DNA from: Peptoniphilus_A hominis
GTDB lineage: Bacteria; Bacillota; Clostridia; Tissierellales; Peptoniphilaceae
NCBI RefSeq assembly: GCF_040096015.1
Contig: NZ_JBBMFO010000047.1
Location: 1-5,961, forward strand
Direction: 5' to 3'
Length of the DNA: 5,961 nucleotides
Under the pieces are notes generated by a model. The model was not told the DNA's origin and searched no databases. It was given only the letters and a program-made list of their open reading frames with translations. Within the stretch, counting starts at the first letter, position 1. Each line of letters opens with the position of its first letter. This document shows positions 5,701-5,961 of the stretch, one piece after another. The position numbers and the translations under genes are program-made.

Positions 5701-5870
5701 AAGTTATTGAAATGGAAGCAAAACCTTTAAACATTAAAGATAGAATTTTTGTGTCCCTTGTCAATGTGGCAAAAGTTTTTGGACTTAATAATGGAAACAC
5801 AGAGGACGGAAAAGACAATGACATTGAATGGGATAATGAGGCAAGGACAGTTACTATTTCTGTAAAATAA
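2799..5870 (+). CDS. Secreted surface protein with Rib-like repeats and C-terminal copper-amine-oxidase-type stalk domain
   Basis: A 1023-residue exported protein, probably cell-wall associated, for adhesion or as a stalk. A signal peptide (Lys-rich start, hydrophobic 5-19, likely cut after VFA at 22-24) is followed by a region at about 50-415 of unrecognised fold. In that region, segments around 145-191 and 385-413 (GW or AWF, later FKAKF or TFTARV) faintly resemble Listeria-Bacteroides-type repeats. Four beta-rich Rib/alpha-like units follow at about 418-499, 500-578, 587-660 and 661-739. The second and fourth are about 80% identical. Next are a helix-hairpin module (about 755-812), an Asp/Lys/Asn linker (816-839), a Tyr/Asn patch (841-852) and a copper-amine-oxidase N-terminal-type domain (about 886-1023, with GRTMLPLR at 918-925 and IEWDNEARTVTI at 1009-1020). 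That domain is a non-catalytic fold, so no oxidase activity is implied. There is no LPXTG motif, SLH domain or C-terminal membrane helix. The start has AGGAGGA at 2788-2794. The ligand is unknown. Confidence 0.88.
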   Translation: MKGKLFSLFLIVTLFFSGFNPVFAKESGPNAKDENSTENRDLPIVTETEPEGSLKDKYVKILFVAKTNLSGNVQNYGTIKNEKGDEITLKDEVVSGKNVKAKAYYALKTAKWSEMLDYEEDGKKVFAELIAENNETDEKKKEDHKFLGWAYFGDLVNPYSKALFEDKEIGVIKDVIGIKYDMNRPMLFKAKFQSLPYIFMRGQLTDVRDSDGYSVNPYYDYKCGIFDVKGKGKILATDFQKKYFATDFYNFNEMTFYVRNDVQNRSLGLLKPDLNLPKGYKFWYWYDTSSFNILNDNYDLLNKDHIYKPKLIKNGEDAVNILDKSKNLPKDIFIVTLKASKGIANAPIGNSKSKYNKSYAIFDGSTLEVIGDNLPTPKAEDETKEAAWFIGDKRVDNIKDIQIKSDMTFTARVVEEKDKYKLSAKDIEKSFGLGTTEDEILESVSTDYPKDSTNQPVKSIKEGQNLPDGRTSGRHEIKVKVKYPDGSTDEVTVKVTVAKSQAETYVAETKTIEVNKDEVLTLEKLKKGITNLSPEVNVAIKENADTSEVGVKTARLILTFKDTSSKEVSIKVRVKEVIGGGIISPIPEIDARNIVKEEVPYNGNIDLSDNIKNLPEGAVVEDITNPKIDTKKPGEYSAKVKVTFKEGSSRIVVVPVEVLKSQAETYEAETKTIEANKDEVLTVKKLKDGITNLPQEVKVDIKENADTSEVGEKTASLTLTFKDTSSKEVEVKVKVNEVIPEKNDSEKYPPVIPKDLKVKDKNKLSQGEIYEIVRKFKLANPKAKDVIVDQGGNLTLIYEDDSKNILSLANYLTEEPKGNSENDKDKDKDNKDNKDKKENWDNYYYPNYYNYFPRLNNRDYERETLKVFASPSIKFEEEKKATEKISYVFHINEFEYEIIRDGISTKVKMDISPVIYEGRTMLPLRRVAEVLGAEVVWDKFTRTASFTRDGLTASIQIDNNKIILSNGKVIEMEAKPLNIKDRIFVSLVNVAKVFGLNNGNTEDGKDNDIEWDNEARTVTISVK
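4296..4532 (+). repeat. Intragenic repeat R1 (79 codons, Rib-like unit)
   Basis: Encodes residues 500-578 of the surface protein, from SQAETYVAETKTIE to KVRVKEVI. By direct comparison it matches R2 (4779-5015) at 63 of 79 residues. Long identical stretches include IKENADTSEVG and LTFKDTSSKEV, which are also nearly identical in DNA. The offset between copies is exactly 483 bases (161 codons), so recombination between them would delete or add 161 residues in frame. Confidence 0.9.
4779..5015 (+). repeat. Intragenic repeat R2 (79 codons, second copy of R1)
   Basis: Encodes residues 661-739, from SQAETYEAETKTIE to KVKVNEVI. Most of the 16 differences from R1 replace hydrophobic or uncharged residues with charged ones (V to E, K to D, A to D, S to E). 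The copies have therefore diverged at probable surface positions while keeping the core. Between R1 and R2 lies a different Rib-like unit (587-660). Confidence 0.9.
5262..5337 (+). repeat. Low-complexity Asp/Lys then Tyr/Asn coding stretch
   Basis: Short degenerate AAAGACAA-type units encode a run of Asp, Lys and Asn (residues about 822-838), followed by Trp and a Tyr/Asn/Pro cluster (841-852). This is probably a flexible charged spacer between the repeat shaft and the C-terminal stalk domain. Repetitive DNA of this kind is prone to length change between strains. Confidence 0.7.
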
Positions 5871-5885
5871 ATTAGAAGAGAAGGA

Positions 5886-5961
5886 TGTGGTGACCCCATA
5901 AAGTTGGACCTAATACCAGGACTGGTAGTTTACTAGTTCTGGTATTATTTTATTGCTTTCC
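5886..5961. mobile_element. Probable end of an IS3-family (IS150-group) insertion sequence (partial, body off the right edge)
   Basis: Starting at TG (5886-5887), the sequence TGTGGTGACCCCATAAAGTT followed by GGACC (to 5910) matches the general pattern I recall for IS150-group inverted repeats: a TG tip, then TGACCCC, an A-run and GTTGGAC. It begins 15 bases after the surface-protein stop codon. No transposase frame is visible because the window ends 51 bases after this motif. A 3- or 4-base target duplication would end at 5885, but the far end is needed to confirm it. Confidence 0.5.
5911..5954 (+). terminator. Strong hairpin terminator just inside the right IS end
   Basis: Bases 5911-5927 pair with 5931-5947 in a 17-bp stem with two G-T pairs and a three-base loop, followed by TTTTATT (5948-5954). 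The T-rich tail lies on the + strand side, so it should stop transcripts arriving from the surface-protein gene, which has no other terminator. If the IS assignment is right, the hairpin belongs to the element and would shield its transposase from readthrough. Confidence 0.75.

Noticed and set aside
5463..5870. Copper amine oxidase enzyme activity for the surface protein
   Set aside because: Only the N-terminal stalk-type domain is present. The large catalytic domain with the topaquinone site is absent.
5244..5870. LPXTG sorting signal, SLH domains or C-terminal membrane helix in the surface protein
   Set aside because: I looked through the C-terminal 200 residues and saw none. The protein ends in a soluble beta-rich domain.
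1..5961. The whole window as a composite transposon
   Set aside because: The two putative IS ends belong to different families, and the interval contains core translation genes, so they are unlikely to move together.

Overview
The window looks like chromosomal DNA from a low-GC, Gram-positive anaerobic coccus. The best guess is a Peptoniphilaceae/Tissierellia genus such as Anaerococcus, Peptoniphilus or Finegoldia. The reasons are the strong A+T bias, AGA/AGG arginine codons, strong AGGAGG-type ribosome sites, the rpsU-yqeY pair typical of Firmicutes, and a secreted protein that joins Rib-like repeats to a copper-amine-oxidase-type stalk domain. The genus is inferred, not proven. All five genes lie on the + strand.

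Layout. Positions 1-75 look like the outer end of an ISL3-type insertion sequence whose body lies off the left edge, with an internal hairpin. Positions 76-259 are an AT-rich promoter region. Next comes a two-gene unit, 260-1111 (patatin-like lipid acyl hydrolase) and 1118-1873 (TVP38/VTT-domain membrane protein), separated by 6 bases. A near-consensus promoter at 1882-1910 then drives rpsU (1962-2141, ribosomal protein S21), preceded by a short structured leader, and yqeY (2155-2598). This pair ends in a strong intrinsic terminator that begins inside the yqeY stop codon.

Positions 2622-2798 form a second AT-rich regulatory region. It has an extended -10 promoter, a small dyad, a 16-base direct repeat and a perfect 22-base tandem duplication directly upstream of the ribosome site. 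It precedes a 1023-residue secreted surface protein (2799-5870). That protein has a signal peptide, a large N-terminal region of unrecognised fold, four beta-rich Rib-like units (two of them about 80% identical), a charged linker, a Tyr/Asn-rich patch and a C-terminal stalk domain, and it has no LPXTG anchor. Fifteen bases after its stop codon, an end resembling the IS150 group of the IS3 family begins (5886), with a strong hairpin just inside it, and the window stops there.

How the genes fit together. The patatin/VTT pair is plausibly a membrane-lipid unit (phospholipid deacylation plus lipid movement between leaflets). rpsU-yqeY is a housekeeping translation pair. The surface protein is an accessory gene next to an IS end and is probably the variable part of the locus. 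I found no CRISPR array, tRNA, rRNA, toxin-antitoxin pair or recognisable defence system. The most unusual signals are the 22-base repeat with its decayed third copy, the repeat structure of the surface protein, and the two different IS ends bracketing the window.
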